A stretch of 63,299 bases of DNA from Spirochaetaceae bacterium (GCA_007695175.1 REEH01000124.1:1-63299); one strand, 5' to 3'. Counted from the stretch's first letter, positions 42,961-52,186 are shown. Made by a program: numbers and translations. The notes: a model not told the origin generated them from the letters alone.

Positions 42961-44460
42961 GTGAGACATTCCTTTTTTGACGCTACCCTGATCTCGGCGC
43001 CGGCGATTCCGGCGGCCCTGCTGGTGATGCTGGGGCTCTCGGGCGCAGCCGAGAGCGCTATCATTCTACTTCTTGGTGCGGCGGCGACGCTCTTCTTCCT
43101 GATTGCCCGGCAACTCCTCAAGGGGGTCCTCTCGGCGGGAGCCCTCCGGGTCTGCGCGGGATTACTCCTGGGTGTCCTTGTGATTATGGCGGGGTTCCTG
43201 CGGCTTCACGCTCCCGCCACGAGGTTGTACCCGGGCATCCCGCCGCACGCGGTGGTCGCTCTGGAGGGACGCGTGCTGGAGGATCTCCGCCCGGGCTCCT
43301 CGCCCTACCGGGTGATTCCGGTGGAGGTGCACCGCCTTGAGGATCGGCAGAGCTGGCGCAGCGAGGTCTCCGGGCGCGTAACCCTTATCTGGCAGGGCGG
43401 GGAGTACCTGCAGGCCGATGGGAGGCGGATCATTCCCGTCCGGGGCGACATGATCCGGATCACCGGTCTTGCCGGCATTGAGCGGGGCTCTCCCGCACCG
43501 CTCATCTTCACAACCCCCGAGAACATAACCCTTGCCGCCTCGGCCGGGCCGCCGGCCGTCCGGCGCACCATTCGCGACGCGATCCGGTCACGCCTGGCCC
43601 GTCTGGATCCTCGTGGTGGAGCCATGATTCCGGCTCTGCTCCTCGGTGACCGGGGCGCTCTCTCACCGGAACTCTCCGACGCAGTCCGGGCCGCCGGGGC
43701 CGCGCACGTTCTGGCGCTGAGCGGGATGCACCTGGGCGTGCTGGCGGTGATTCTGCACCTGGGTCCCCTCCGGTTCCTGCCGCGCCGGTACCGCGATCTT
43801 GTGGTCCTGCCCGTTCTGGCCGGTTACGTGTGGATTGCCGGCTGGATTCCCTCGCTGGTGCGCGCCATGGTGCTGATCACCGTTGCCACGACAGCGCGAG
43901 TCCGCCGACGACCGGTCCCCGTCCCGCTGCTTCTGGCACGAACGGTAGTCGCAACGGGCATTATCGCACCGCGGATTGTCGGGAATGTGGGCTTTCAGCT
44001 CTCCCTGCTGGCGCTGGCGGGAATAGTGCTTCTGGCTCCGCTTCTGCTGGACTGGCTGGGACGCTTCCTGCCGCGTCCCCTGGCGGGGTACGTGGGGGTC
44101 ACCCTGGCGGCGATGATGGCCACGGCTCCGCTCTCACTGGGGATCTTTGGAACGGTATATCCCGCGGGAATCGTCCTGGCGGGCGTGCTTTCCGCCCTTA
44201 TCGTCCTGCAGATGTGGGGGGGGATCGCTTTCATGGTCTTCGCGACAACACCGGTGGTGGGCACCGTACTTGCCGCGCTGATACGTGCCAACGCTCTGCT
44301 GGTGGAGAGGACTGCCCGGCTGGGATATCTCTTTCCGGTAATACGTAGCGGACCACACCTCCTGATCGCGGCTGCTCTCGCTTCGGCGGGGATTCTGGCG
44401 ATTGTTGTCAGACGTCGGCTCGTACTAAGGTGTCCTCATGAACCACGATTCGATTTCTGA
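42961..44460 (+). CDS. comEC: ComEC/Rec2-type DNA-uptake channel protein lacking the hydrolase domain
   Basis: 499 residues. N-terminal membrane segments and an OB-like extracytoplasmic part (around residues 80-180) are followed by the Competence domain with HVLALSGMHLGVL and many membrane helices to the end. Full-length ComEC of ~750 residues ends with a metallo-beta-lactamase-like domain, which is missing; the protein stops at an intact 3' end that overlaps rsmA by 23 nt. It may still form the transport channel, with the nuclease supplied separately. The start is GTG 42961, 9 nt after the previous stop, without a good ribosome binding site. Confidence 0.82.
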   Translation: MRHSFFDATLISAPAIPAALLVMLGLSGAAESAIILLLGAAATLFFLIARQLLKGVLSAGALRVCAGLLLGVLVIMAGFLRLHAPATRLYPGIPPHAVVALEGRVLEDLRPGSSPYRVIPVEVHRLEDRQSWRSEVSGRVTLIWQGGEYLQADGRRIIPVRGDMIRITGLAGIERGSPAPLIFTTPENITLAASAGPPAVRRTIRDAIRSRLARLDPRGGAMIPALLLGDRGALSPELSDAVRAAGAAHVLALSGMHLGVLAVILHLGPLRFLPRRYRDLVVLPVLAGYVWIAGWIPSLVRAMVLITVATTARVRRRPVPVPLLLARTVVATGIIAPRIVGNVGFQLSLLALAGIVLLAPLLLDWLGRFLPRPLAGYVGVTLAAMMATAPLSLGIFGTVYPAGIVLAGVLSALIVLQMWGGIAFMVFATTPVVGTVLAALIRANALLVERTARLGYLFPVIRSGPHLLIAAALASAGILAIVVRRRLVLRCPHEPRFDF

Positions 44461-45280
44461 GATCCGGGCACTTCTGGAAGACCAGAGTATTGCGCTGAAG
44501 AAACGTTTCGGCCAGAACTTCCTCACCGACGGAACTATTCGCGCGCGCCTGGGCGAGTTGATCCGGGATGCGGTTGCCCTGCCCGGCGGGGACACCGGTG
44601 AAGTATGGGAAATCGGACCAGGGCTCGGAGCATTGACGGATCAGCTGCGGCCGTACCAACTGCCCTTGCGGCTCTTCGAGATAGACCACGGCATGATCCG
44701 CATTCTCCGGAACCGCTATGGAGATTCGATACCCATCGAGGCGGGGGACTTTCTGGATACCTTTCCGGCGCTGCTGAACCGTCTGCCGGCGCCCCCGGTA
44801 CCGCGGGCAATCGTGGGAAATCTGCCCTATCACAGCGCCGGAGCGATCATACCCCGCATCGTCGAGGAGGGAATCGAAACGCCGGTGATGGTATTCCTGC
44901 TTCAGAAAGAGATGGTGGACCGGCTTTCCGGCGCCCCCGGTACGGCGGATTACAGCGCCCTCTCGGTACTGGTGCAGACCCACTACCACGTTCTCCGCAA
45001 ATTCTCCGTCCCGGCAACCGCCTTTTACCCGCGGCCGAGGGTGGGATCGGCGGTTGCGCTCTTCCGGCAGAGGCCGGACCGGCCGGATCGCAGCCTTGCC
45101 CGGACAATCTCCCTTGTGACCAGGACCGCCTTCGCTCAGAGAAGAAAGATTTTGCGCAATACGCTGCGGGATTATCTCCCGCAGCTTGAGGCGTGTGGTA
45201 TCAGTGCGTTACTCCGACCGGAGCAGCTTGCTCCGGAGGAGTTTGCCGCGATCGCCAGGGCATGCCAGGAGCAGCCCTGA
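44438..45280 (+). CDS. rsmA: 16S rRNA A1518/A1519 dimethyltransferase
   Basis: 280 residues. RsmA (KsgA) dimethylates two adjacent adenines near the 3' end of 16S rRNA during 30S maturation. Motifs are KKRFGQNFLTD at the N terminus, the SAM loop EIGPGLGALTDQL, and the catalytic NLPYHSAG. The C-terminal domain contains FYPRPRVGSAVALF and RTAFAQRRKILRNTL. ATG 44438 has AAGGTG ahead and lies inside the comEC end. It is convergent with dapA with a 4-nt gap and no clear terminator. Confidence 0.94.
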   Translation: MNHDSISEIRALLEDQSIALKKRFGQNFLTDGTIRARLGELIRDAVALPGGDTGEVWEIGPGLGALTDQLRPYQLPLRLFEIDHGMIRILRNRYGDSIPIEAGDFLDTFPALLNRLPAPPVPRAIVGNLPYHSAGAIIPRIVEEGIETPVMVFLLQKEMVDRLSGAPGTADYSALSVLVQTHYHVLRKFSVPATAFYPRPRVGSAVALFRQRPDRPDRSLARTISLVTRTAFAQRRKILRNTLRDYLPQLEACGISALLRPEQLAPEEFAAIARACQEQP

Positions 45281-45284
45281 GGCG

Positions 45285-46160
45285 TCAGATTATCCCGTAG
45301 CTTCCGAGGAGCGCGTCTATCGTATCCCTGTCCCCGGCGCTCAGAGGCACCATGGGCAGCCGGTAGCGTTCCGTGCAGAAACCGGCCCGATGCATCATAT
45401 ACTTGATCGGAATCGGGTTGGTGTCGATAAAAAGGGCCTTGAAAAGGGGCAGCAACTCGAAATGGTCCTTCCGGGCGTGCTCAATATCTCCCCGCAGGGC
45501 CTGGTCGATCATTTTCACCACCCGGGCGGGGACGAGGTTGCTCGCCACTGATATTACTCCCCGGCCACCCAGGGCGGTAAGGGAGAAAGCCAGATTGTCG
45601 TCACCGGAGAGTACGTCAAAGTCGTCGGGCATGGCAGCCAGGACGTCCATCATCTGCGGGATGCTGCCGCTCGCTTCCTTGACCGCCACGATATTCCGGT
45701 GCTCCGCGAGGCGTCGCACCGTCGCCGTTTCGATATTCTTTCCGGTGCGGCCCGGGATGTTATAGACCACCATGGGGAGGTCAACCTCCTCGGCGATGGT
45801 GGTGAAGTGCTGGTAGAACCCCTCCTGCGAGGGCTTGTTGTAATAGGGAGCCACCTGGAGACTCGCGGCGGCGCCCAGTTCCTTAGCCTGGGAGGTCATA
45901 TCGATCGCCTCCGCGGTAGAGTTGGAGCCAGTGCCGGCGATCACCGGGACACGGCCCCGGGCTTCATCGATCACGATACCCACGACGCGAACGTTCTCCT
46001 CGTGTGTGACCGTGGGGCTCTCACCGGTGGTCCCCACCGGGACGAGACCCGCGATGCCCGCGTCGATCTGGGCGTTGACGATGCGCCGCAGCGCCCCCTC
46101 GTCCAGTTTGCCGTCCGTGGTGAAGGGCGTTATCAGCGCCGTATAAACTCCTCTGAACAT
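45285..46160 (-). CDS. dapA: 4-hydroxy-tetrahydrodipicolinate synthase
   Basis: 291 residues. DapA condenses pyruvate with aspartate semialdehyde in the lysine/diaminopimelate pathway. The active site is complete: Schiff-base Lys161 in IVAVKEASG, Tyr133 in VVYNIPGRTG, and Thr44-Thr45 in PVGTTGESPT. Length is normal. It is third in the minus-strand run pta-dapB-dapA, 24 nt after dapB. The product feeds DapB directly, and in spirochetes the pathway provides lysine and wall diamino acid precursors. Confidence 0.95.
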   Translation of the reverse strand: MFRGVYTALITPFTTDGKLDEGALRRIVNAQIDAGIAGLVPVGTTGESPTVTHEENVRVVGIVIDEARGRVPVIAGTGSNSTAEAIDMTSQAKELGAAASLQVAPYYNKPSQEGFYQHFTTIAEEVDLPMVVYNIPGRTGKNIETATVRRLAEHRNIVAVKEASGSIPQMMDVLAAMPDDFDVLSGDDNLAFSLTALGGRGVISVASNLVPARVVKMIDQALRGDIEHARKDHFELLPLFKALFIDTNPIPIKYMMHRAGFCTERYRLPMVPLSAGDRDTIDALLGSYGII

Positions 46161-46184
46161 TTGATACTCCTTGTCCGTTTTGTG

Positions 46185-46955
46185 TCATTCAAAGAGGTCG
46201 TCGAAGAACGCTTCCACGGAGTAAACTCCCCTTCGTCCGACGATCCATTCCGCCGCCTGCACGGCCCCTACCGCAAAACCCTGCCTCGAACGGGCGCGGT
46301 GAGTCAACTCCACCGTATCCGCGGTGGAGTCGAGCATCACCGTGTGGGTCCCCGGGACAGAACCGACGCGGCCGGAAATGACGTGCAGCTCCTCCCGTTC
46401 AATCCGCCGATGCACCGTTTCAACCTGGATCAGGCGCTTCTCCTTCAGCTCTTCCTGCATAACCTGGGCGACCGTAATCGCCGTGCCGCTGGGACTGTCT
46501 TTCTTGAGGCGGTGGTGCAGCTCCACCAGGGCCGCATCGTACTCGCCCGTGCGGGACGCCAGGCGTGCGGCATATCGTGCGACGCGCACGAACATGTTGG
46601 CTCCGACGGAGAAGTTGGAGCCGTAGACCAGACTCGTTCCCGCCGCCCTGACTGGAGCCAGAACTTCCTCGCGCCGGTCTTCCCAGCCCGTTGTCCCCAG
46701 GACGGCCGCCCAACCGGCGCGGGCGTAGGCCTTCGTGTTGGCCTGAACGCTGTCGGGCAGCGCGAAGTCGATCGCCACGACGGGTTCACCGGGACTGTCG
46801 CCCTCTGCAAGGATTCGAATAGCTTCGTCCAGGGAAGGGGCCGTTGCCCCGGATGCGGCGGGATCGACTATCGCAGCTATGGCATGACCCCGGTCCCTGA
46901 GAACTCTCTCGATCTCATGTCCCATCTGGCCGTATCCGACGATTACCGCTTTCAT
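46185..46955 (-). CDS. dapB: 4-hydroxy-tetrahydrodipicolinate reductase
   Basis: 256 residues. DapB reduces the DapA product using NAD(P)H. The N-terminal dinucleotide loop is GYGQMGHEIE, and the substrate motif is recognisable in ELHHRLKKDSPSGTA, close to the family EHHHxxKxDAPSGTA. A central VLGTTGW and the GSNFSVGANM segment are also typical. It starts 11 nt after the pta stop, so co-transcription with pta is likely. Confidence 0.93.
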   Translation of the reverse strand: MKAVIVGYGQMGHEIERVLRDRGHAIAAIVDPAASGATAPSLDEAIRILAEGDSPGEPVVAIDFALPDSVQANTKAYARAGWAAVLGTTGWEDRREEVLAPVRAAGTSLVYGSNFSVGANMFVRVARYAARLASRTGEYDAALVELHHRLKKDSPSGTAITVAQVMQEELKEKRLIQVETVHRRIEREELHVISGRVGSVPGTHTVMLDSTADTVELTHRARSRQGFAVGAVQAAEWIVGRRGVYSVEAFFDDLFE

Positions 46956-46966
46956 CGGGTTGTTCC

Positions 46967-47965
46967 CTATCCGGCCTGGCAGAGAGTAACCGCCGAGGTG
47001 ATAACAATGTCCTCAACGGAGCAGCCCCGGGAGAGATCACTGACCGGTTTGGCGAAACCCTGGAGAAACGGACCGTATGCTTCCGCACCGGCGAGGCGCT
47101 GTACCAGCTTGTATCCTATGTTGCCGGAGTTGAGATCGGGAAATATGAGAGTATTTGCCGTGCCGGCTACCTTCGAGTCGGGGGCCTTCTTCGTCCCGAT
47201 CGCGGGAACGATGGCCGCATCCACCTGCAGGTCTCCGTCAACGGCGAGATCAGGCTCCCTTTCCCTGACCAGGGCGAGCGCCTGCGTGACTTTTTCCACT
47301 GCTTCGTGCTGGGCCGATCCCTTGGTGGAAAAACTGAGCATCGCCACCCGGGGTTCGGTAGCAAGGAAGGTGCGGCAGCTCTGAGCGGCGGCGATCGCAA
47401 TCTCCGCCAGCTGCTCCACCGTGGGATCCGGAATCGTGGCGCAGTCGGAAAAAACCATGTGACCATCCACGCCCCACTGGGGATCGTTCATCTGCATCAC
47501 GAAGCAGCTGGAGGCAAACTTTGTTCCGGGAGCGGTGCCGACGATCTGGAAGGCGGCGCGCAGAACGTTTCCCGTGGAGTGCTCCGCACCGGCCACCATC
47601 CCGTGGGCGTCTCCCATCCGTACCATCATGGAGCCCCAGTTAAGGGGCTGCAGGATCTGTTCCATCGCCTGCTCGAGAGTCATGCCTTTCTTCCGGCGCA
47701 GCTCCTCCAGTCGGGCCGCATATCGCTCCCGGTCGGGTGAATCGGCGGGATCGAGGACCTCGATCCCTTCAAGCGTTATCCCGACCTTCTCCGCCGCCGA
47801 CCGTACCGCCGAGGGGGATCCCAGGAGCGTGACGGAGGATGCGAGATTGTCATCGATCAAAATACGGGCCGCCTGGATCGTCCGTGGCTCCGTACCCTCC
47901 GGCAACACGAGCCTATGCTGCAGTTCCCGGGCGCGATTCTTCATGGTTTCCACAAATTTCATCAT
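46967..47965 (-). CDS. pta: Phosphate acetyltransferase
   Basis: 332 residues. The short Pta form without an N-terminal extra domain interconverts acetyl-CoA and acetyl phosphate, used with acetate kinase for ATP formation in fermentation. The conserved segments [33 protein letters not shown] and [20 protein letters not shown] are clear. ATG 47965 has GGGAGGAACAGG upstream; the longer frame to 48265 overlaps the divergent tyrA gene and is rejected. ackA is not in the window. It leads the run that includes dapB and dapA. Confidence 0.95.
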   Translation of the reverse strand: MMKFVETMKNRARELQHRLVLPEGTEPRTIQAARILIDDNLASSVTLLGSPSAVRSAAEKVGITLEGIEVLDPADSPDRERYAARLEELRRKKGMTLEQAMEQILQPLNWGSMMVRMGDAHGMVAGAEHSTGNVLRAAFQIVGTAPGTKFASSCFVMQMNDPQWGVDGHMVFSDCATIPDPTVEQLAEIAIAAAQSCRTFLATEPRVAMLSFSTKGSAQHEAVEKVTQALALVREREPDLAVDGDLQVDAAIVPAIGTKKAPDSKVAGTANTLIFPDLNSGNIGYKLVQRLAGAEAYGPFLQGFAKPVSDLSRGCSVEDIVITSAVTLCQAG

Positions 47966-48050
47966 CCTGTTCCTCCCGTGGATTGTATATCTATATTGAT
48001 CTTCCCAAGGTAGCATGGATTCACAAAAATGTAACGTGAGAACTCCTGAC

Positions 48051-48080
48051 TTGAGTTTGCTCCCTCTTTGGTTGCATACT
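48051..48080 (+). promoter_or_regulatory. Promoter placing GTG 48088 at about +1
   Basis: TTGAGT (48051-48056), 18-nt spacer, CATACT (48075-48080). The TyrA-like GTG at 48088 begins 7 nt later, as in the perR and HEAT-like gene promoters. A weaker GTG at 48103 with GGGGAG before it is an alternative translation start. Confidence 0.5.
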
Positions 48081-48087
48081 CCGAAAG

Positions 48088-48861
48088 GTGAAACGGGGAG
48101 ACGTGGAACAGCAGCGGGCGGCGGTGATCGGACTTGGTCGCTTTGGACTCTTCTGGGCGGGCATGCTTGCCCGGGAATACCGGGTGGTTGGAACGAGCAG
48201 GCGGACCATTGAGACGCTGCCCTCCGGTGTAGCACAGGTGCCTCTGGAGGAGGCTCTCTCGGCACCGCTGGTATTTCTCACCGTTGCCATTTCGGCGATG
48301 CCCGGCGTGCTGCGCCGGATATCGCCTTATCTGAAACCGGGAACAACGGTGGTGGACACGTGCTCCGTGAAAGTCTTTCCGGTGCAGCAGATGCAGCTGC
48401 TCCTCCCGGAGCATACCGGTATCATCGCGTGTCACCCCATGTTCGGACCTGACTCCGCCCGGGAGCGGACGGACAGACTTCCCGTAATTCTGTGGCCCGT
48501 CCGGGACCGGTACCAGCGCTATGACGAACTGACGAGGATCTTCTCCGGGCTGGGTATGCGGGTAGCCGAGATGACGCCGGAGGACCACGATTGGGAGGCT
48601 GCGTTTACCCAGGGGGTCACGCATCTCGTTGGACGTCTTCTGAGCAGGATGGAGCTGAAGCCCAGTGAGATCGGTACGCTAGGTTACACGCGGCTCCTGC
48701 AGGTAATGGACCAGACCTGCAACGATCCGGAAGAGCTATTCCGGGACCTGCAGCGCTATAACGCCTCGACCAGGGAGATGCGTCGCTCCTTCTCCCGGGC
48801 TCTCGCGGAGGTTGAAGAAATGCTGGGAGGAGAGGAACCGGAGATCCGGGGGCCATCTTGA
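48088..48861 (+). CDS. Prephenate dehydrogenase-like (TyrA family)
   Basis: 257 residues. The NAD(P)-binding loop [14 protein letters not shown] near residue 15, the [13 protein letters not shown] segment and the substrate region [11 protein letters not shown] match prephenate/arogenate dehydrogenases of tyrosine synthesis. The C-terminal helical half is shorter than in full-length TyrA (about 280 residues or more) and no ACT domain is present. Aromatic-pathway neighbours are absent, so the assignment is by sequence only. It is divergent from pta; the shared 122-bp region holds promoters for both. Confidence 0.78.
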   Translation: MKRGDVEQQRAAVIGLGRFGLFWAGMLAREYRVVGTSRRTIETLPSGVAQVPLEEALSAPLVFLTVAISAMPGVLRRISPYLKPGTTVVDTCSVKVFPVQQMQLLLPEHTGIIACHPMFGPDSARERTDRLPVILWPVRDRYQRYDELTRIFSGLGMRVAEMTPEDHDWEAAFTQGVTHLVGRLLSRMELKPSEIGTLGYTRLLQVMDQTCNDPEELFRDLQRYNASTREMRRSFSRALAEVEEMLGGEEPEIRGPS

Positions 48862-48894
48862 CGCGGGAGGTTGCGCGCGATAGCCTGAGGCGGT

Positions 48895-49326
48895 ATGGCG
48901 GAACTACGAATACGGACAATTGACGAGTCCGAGCTGGAAACGGTCCTGGCGGAGGATCTGGAGTTTGACGGAACGATCGAGCACGCGGATCCTCTCCTGG
49001 TAAAGGGCCGTCTCTCCGGAGAGGTCCACGCCCAGGCGGACCTCTATATAGCCGCATCAGCGGTTCTGGATGCCGACATTGAGGCCGCCCGGGTATCGGT
49101 CAAGGGTACCGTTCACGGTGATATCACCGCCACCGAGAGGATTGAGCTCTTTTCAGGAGCCACCATCGGCGGGAACATCAGGACCCCGGATCTCATCATC
49201 CAGAGCGGCAGCCATTTCACGGGGACGTGCCGAATGGACGATCCGGTGAAGGCTCACGCAAAAGCCGACAAAGACAGGGATGGAAAAAACGATGCAAAAG
49301 AGAGTTCCGGAGAAGAAACAGTCTGA
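48895..49326 (+). CDS. Bactofilin
   Basis: 143 residues. A short N-terminal tail is followed by the bactofilin beta-helix (about residues 24-110) with repeating hydrophobic turns, for example LLVKGRLSGEVHAQADLYI and VSVKGTVHGDITATERIEL. The C terminus is charged and disordered (Lys/Asp/Glu-rich). Bactofilins polymerise without nucleotide and position wall-modifying or envelope proteins; in helical bacteria they shape the cell. It precedes a TPR protein whose start lies within this gene, suggesting a linked function. Confidence 0.9.
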   Translation: MAELRIRTIDESELETVLAEDLEFDGTIEHADPLLVKGRLSGEVHAQADLYIAASAVLDADIEAARVSVKGTVHGDITATERIELFSGATIGGNIRTPDLIIQSGSHFTGTCRMDDPVKAHAKADKDRDGKNDAKESSGEETV

Positions 49327-49975
49327 ATCGCCCTGGCGGCGGAGCGGCGGACGGACCTTGACGCTTTATGCGGTGCTGGTGGTACTTGCTGCGGTCGTGA
49401 CGGCCCCGACGATCGCGCAAGACAGGCCGGATGCACTTGTACTGTACCGGCAGGGACGATTTCAGGATGCGGTAAATGTAACGCTGCAGGAGCTCGAAGA
49501 AAACGCGGCAAACCTCGATGCCTACACGGTGCTCGGGTGGAGCCTCCTGGCGCTCAATCGCCTTGAGGATGCCCTGGATTACGGTCAGCGGGCTATGCGT
49601 GTCAGCCGCTTCGATCACCGTATCGTCCACATACTGGGGGAAACCAACTACCGGCTGGGTAATTACGTGGAAGCACTGCAGTTTCTCCAGGATTACGCGG
49701 CTCTCGCTCCGGCGGGACGACAGATCGACCAGGTCTACTACCTGATGGGTGAAGTGTTTCTTCGATTTGAGGAGTACAATCACGCCGACATCGCTCTCAC
49801 CACCGCCGTACATCTCAATGGGGATCGTGCCGCATGGTGGTCTCGGCTCGGCCTCGCCCGGGAACGGGCGGGAGATGATGCCGGCGCCGGTGAAGCGTAT
49901 CGGCAGGCACTGCAGCGTAATCCCGGCCATGCCGAGGCCCGGGCCGGTCTGGAGCGTACCGGTCAGGACAGCTGA
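49280..49975 (+). CDS. TPR-repeat protein with N-terminal membrane anchor
   Basis: 231 residues. Charged N-terminal residues (about 1-25) lead into one hydrophobic segment (about 27-46) ending near an AQD cleavage-like site, then three or four tetratricopeptide repeats (ALVLYRQGRFQDAVNVTLQE, YTVLGWSLLALNRLEDALDY, HILGETNYRLGNYVEALQFL and a last ALQRNPGHAEARAGL). It is likely to be an extracytoplasmic protein-interaction adaptor. ATG 49280 overlaps the bactofilin gene by 47 nt; ATG 49292 is also possible. Neither has a strong ribosome binding site. Confidence 0.8.
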   Translation: MEKTMQKRVPEKKQSESPWRRSGGRTLTLYAVLVVLAAVVTAPTIAQDRPDALVLYRQGRFQDAVNVTLQELEENAANLDAYTVLGWSLLALNRLEDALDYGQRAMRVSRFDHRIVHILGETNYRLGNYVEALQFLQDYAALAPAGRQIDQVYYLMGEVFLRFEEYNHADIALTTAVHLNGDRAAWWSRLGLARERAGDDAGAGEAYRQALQRNPGHAEARAGLERTGQDS

Positions 49976-50039
49976 TCGCGATTTATCTCATTTATTTCTA
50001 TTCTCGGGTGGTATATTCGCCGATAGAGGTATGGAGGCT

Positions 50040-50852
50040 ATGCGTAAACTCTCACTGATCCCAGGGCTGTTTGTTTTTTTCCTGCTGCCGATGATTCTGA
50101 TGATCTCATCCTGCGGAAACGTGCTGCAGGGAAACCTGTTCCAGAACTTTGATGGCCCCCCGGAAGCAGGGGACATTCTTCGCAAGCACGTCCAGGCCGA
50201 TGGAACGGTGGCACCCGGCAACGCGGCAGCCTTCATCCGTGATCTCGATGACGCAGCCTCAAGCCCCCGCTTTTTCCGGGAACTCTCAGCCGCGGACCGC
50301 AGGAAGCTCGATACCGCTCTCAGGAGCGTATACGGGGAGGAGAGCGGAGTGGAACTGCCCCTCAGACAGAAAGCGGCGATACTGGCCGGTGAAGTGAATA
50401 TGCGCGGTAACGATGCCGGGGCCACCGCAAACAACGCAATCGATGTTCTCACCGGCGACGGCACGGAAATTTTCGAGGATTCCCGGGCCCTTCTGGACGA
50501 GATAATTCCCGCCGATGCCATGGGCGATCCCGCACGAATAAAGGCGATTCTGGATAATCTTGCCGCAGCCGGCGACGCGTACGAAGCTCTGGGAAAGACC
50601 CTGGACGGGGACAACACGGCGCCGGCCGGCACCAATATGGGCGCGGTAGCGCAGAACGCTCTCGTGGCCATAACGGTCCGGAATATTGTGGGAGCCAACG
50701 GGGACACGGCGAAACTTGCCGCGGCGATCGCCGATCCCGACGGGGAGATCCAGGACCCCGATTTCGGAGACGACGGTGTCTTCGGTCCGGAGGGGAGTCC
50801 CCTTCGGAATATCTTCAACAAGGCTGGCCTCGGAGGTGTCCTTGACGATTGA
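50040..50852 (+). CDS. Lipoprotein of unknown function
   Basis: 270 residues. The N terminus is a lipoprotein signal with basic start, hydrophobic core (about 5-22) and lipobox ISSC. The mature part is rich in Ala/Asp/Gly, mostly helical, with no recognised domain. ATG 50040 follows GGAGG; ATG 50031 (three residues longer) follows GAGG, and the choice is not settled. A TATATT box at 50012-50017 may serve as -10. The last 11 nt overlap the outer-membrane barrel gene, so the two are probably produced together and may function as a pair. Confidence 0.78.
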   Translation: MRKLSLIPGLFVFFLLPMILMISSCGNVLQGNLFQNFDGPPEAGDILRKHVQADGTVAPGNAAAFIRDLDDAASSPRFFRELSAADRRKLDTALRSVYGEESGVELPLRQKAAILAGEVNMRGNDAGATANNAIDVLTGDGTEIFEDSRALLDEIIPADAMGDPARIKAILDNLAAAGDAYEALGKTLDGDNTAPAGTNMGAVAQNALVAITVRNIVGANGDTAKLAAAIADPDGEIQDPDFGDDGVFGPEGSPLRNIFNKAGLGGVLDD

Positions 50853-52134
50853 GGGCAGGACTCACGAGAACCCTTTCCGGAGTCGTCGCCACGTCCCGCC
50901 GGCTGCGATTCTTCTCCTCGCCTTCCTGTTCCAGACGCATACAGGTGTCGCGCAGACGATCAGGCAGAGGGAGTTTGTGCCCCTCTCGCCACGGATCATG
51001 GCTCAGGGGCGCTCCCACGTGGCGATCGCCCGAGGCTATGAAAGCCTTTTTACCAATCCCGCCGGAATCGCCTGGACGGAGGAGCCGGAGCTGACCCTGC
51101 CGTCCCTGACGCTCTGGGCACACTCCCGGCCCGATCTGCTTCTTTCCACGATCGGCGCCCTCGGTGCCGACGAGACCCTGGACGAGCAGGAGGGAGATCC
51201 CGTGCTGGATACCCTCAAGGAGCAGTTCACCACAAACGGTTTCGGTATGGGGACTGCCCTGGGAATCGGGTACGTGGGACACGGCATCGGGTTGGGCATC
51301 AACGTGGCGACCGACAGTTATCTGTACGGCGAGACCTTTCCCCTGGGCCTGGAAGGTGAAGTCCAGCAGCAGTTGATGCTGGCAATCGGGTACGGAAGAC
51401 CCTTTGAGGTGGGACCGCTCTCCCTCGCCCTGGGCGGCACGCTGCGCCCGACCTTGCGAATCGTCTCTCTGGTGGATTCGGAAGCAGCGGCCGATCTGGT
51501 TTCGGAGTTCTTCGGAGTAGACGCGGATGAGGGAAGTGAGAACGGCGGCGATCCCCTGGATACCCTGACGGCGCTGAACGGGTACGGTGTAGCCTTTGAC
51601 GTCGGGATCATGGCACGCTACGAGACCTTCACCCTGGGCGTACAGGCCCGGAACCTCTTCAACACCAATATGGAGTATTCCCGCAACAGCCTGGGCGACG
51701 TTATCAGCGCGCTAACCTCCGGAGGCCTCCCAAGCCGGGCAAGCGACAGGAGCGATCCCTCCTTTGTGAGTGAGAATTACGTGGTGCCGGTGGAATACAG
51801 TTTCGGACTCGCCTGGCAGCCGCACCTGGGAGACTTTGCCTCCATTCTTGATCCGAAACTCCACTTCCAGGTAACGGACCCCTTCAAGCTGACGGACCCG
51901 GACCGCAACAGGCCCCGTTCCTTCTGGACGCGCCTGCACCTTGGATCGGAAGTGCGGGTGCTGAACTTCTTTGACTACCGACTTGGTATCAACCAGGGCT
52001 ACCTGACGACGGGATTCGGAGTGGACCTGGCCTTCTTCAATATCAGTTTTGCCCTCTACAGCCAGGAATACGGCCGATACCCTGGAGACCAGCAGGTGGG
52101 CGGGGCGTCCCTGGAGTTTGCCTTCCGATTCTGA
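50842..52134 (+). CDS. Outer-membrane beta-barrel protein, FadL/UPF0164-like
   Basis: 430 residues. A signal peptide (about 18-38, PPAAILLLAFLFQTHTGVAQ) precedes a segment LSPRIMAQGRSHVAIARGYESLFTNPAGIAW that resembles the start of FadL-type barrels (given here as a description of position near residues 48-78). Alternating beta strands follow and the last residue is Phe (LEFAFRF), typical of barrels recognised by BamA. Treponema UPF0164 proteins are of this kind and are thought to import hydrophobic compounds. TTG 50842 has GGAGG (50832-50836) 5 nt ahead; the earlier in-frame ATG is inside the lipoprotein gene. Confidence 0.78.
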   Translation: MTIEGRTHENPFRSRRHVPPAAILLLAFLFQTHTGVAQTIRQREFVPLSPRIMAQGRSHVAIARGYESLFTNPAGIAWTEEPELTLPSLTLWAHSRPDLLLSTIGALGADETLDEQEGDPVLDTLKEQFTTNGFGMGTALGIGYVGHGIGLGINVATDSYLYGETFPLGLEGEVQQQLMLAIGYGRPFEVGPLSLALGGTLRPTLRIVSLVDSEAAADLVSEFFGVDADEGSENGGDPLDTLTALNGYGVAFDVGIMARYETFTLGVQARNLFNTNMEYSRNSLGDVISALTSGGLPSRASDRSDPSFVSENYVVPVEYSFGLAWQPHLGDFASILDPKLHFQVTDPFKLTDPDRNRPRSFWTRLHLGSEVRVLNFFDYRLGINQGYLTTGFGVDLAFFNISFALYSQEYGRYPGDQQVGGASLEFAFRF

Positions 52135-52156
52135 CGGAGGGCTGCGGGTGTTGCCC

Positions 52157-52186
52157 TTGACATCCCCCCTTGCCTGTCGCTAAAGT
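52157..52186 (+). promoter_or_regulatory. Promoter of tRNA-Lys
   Basis: TTGACA (52157-52162), 18-nt spacer, TAAAGT (52181-52186). The start would be near 52193, 14 nt before tRNA-Lys. Confidence 0.7.

Noticed and set aside
45699-47384. A 561-codon plus-strand frame opposite dapA, dapB and pta
   Set aside because: The minus strand carries three complete enzymes with active-site residues; the plus frame is their shadow.
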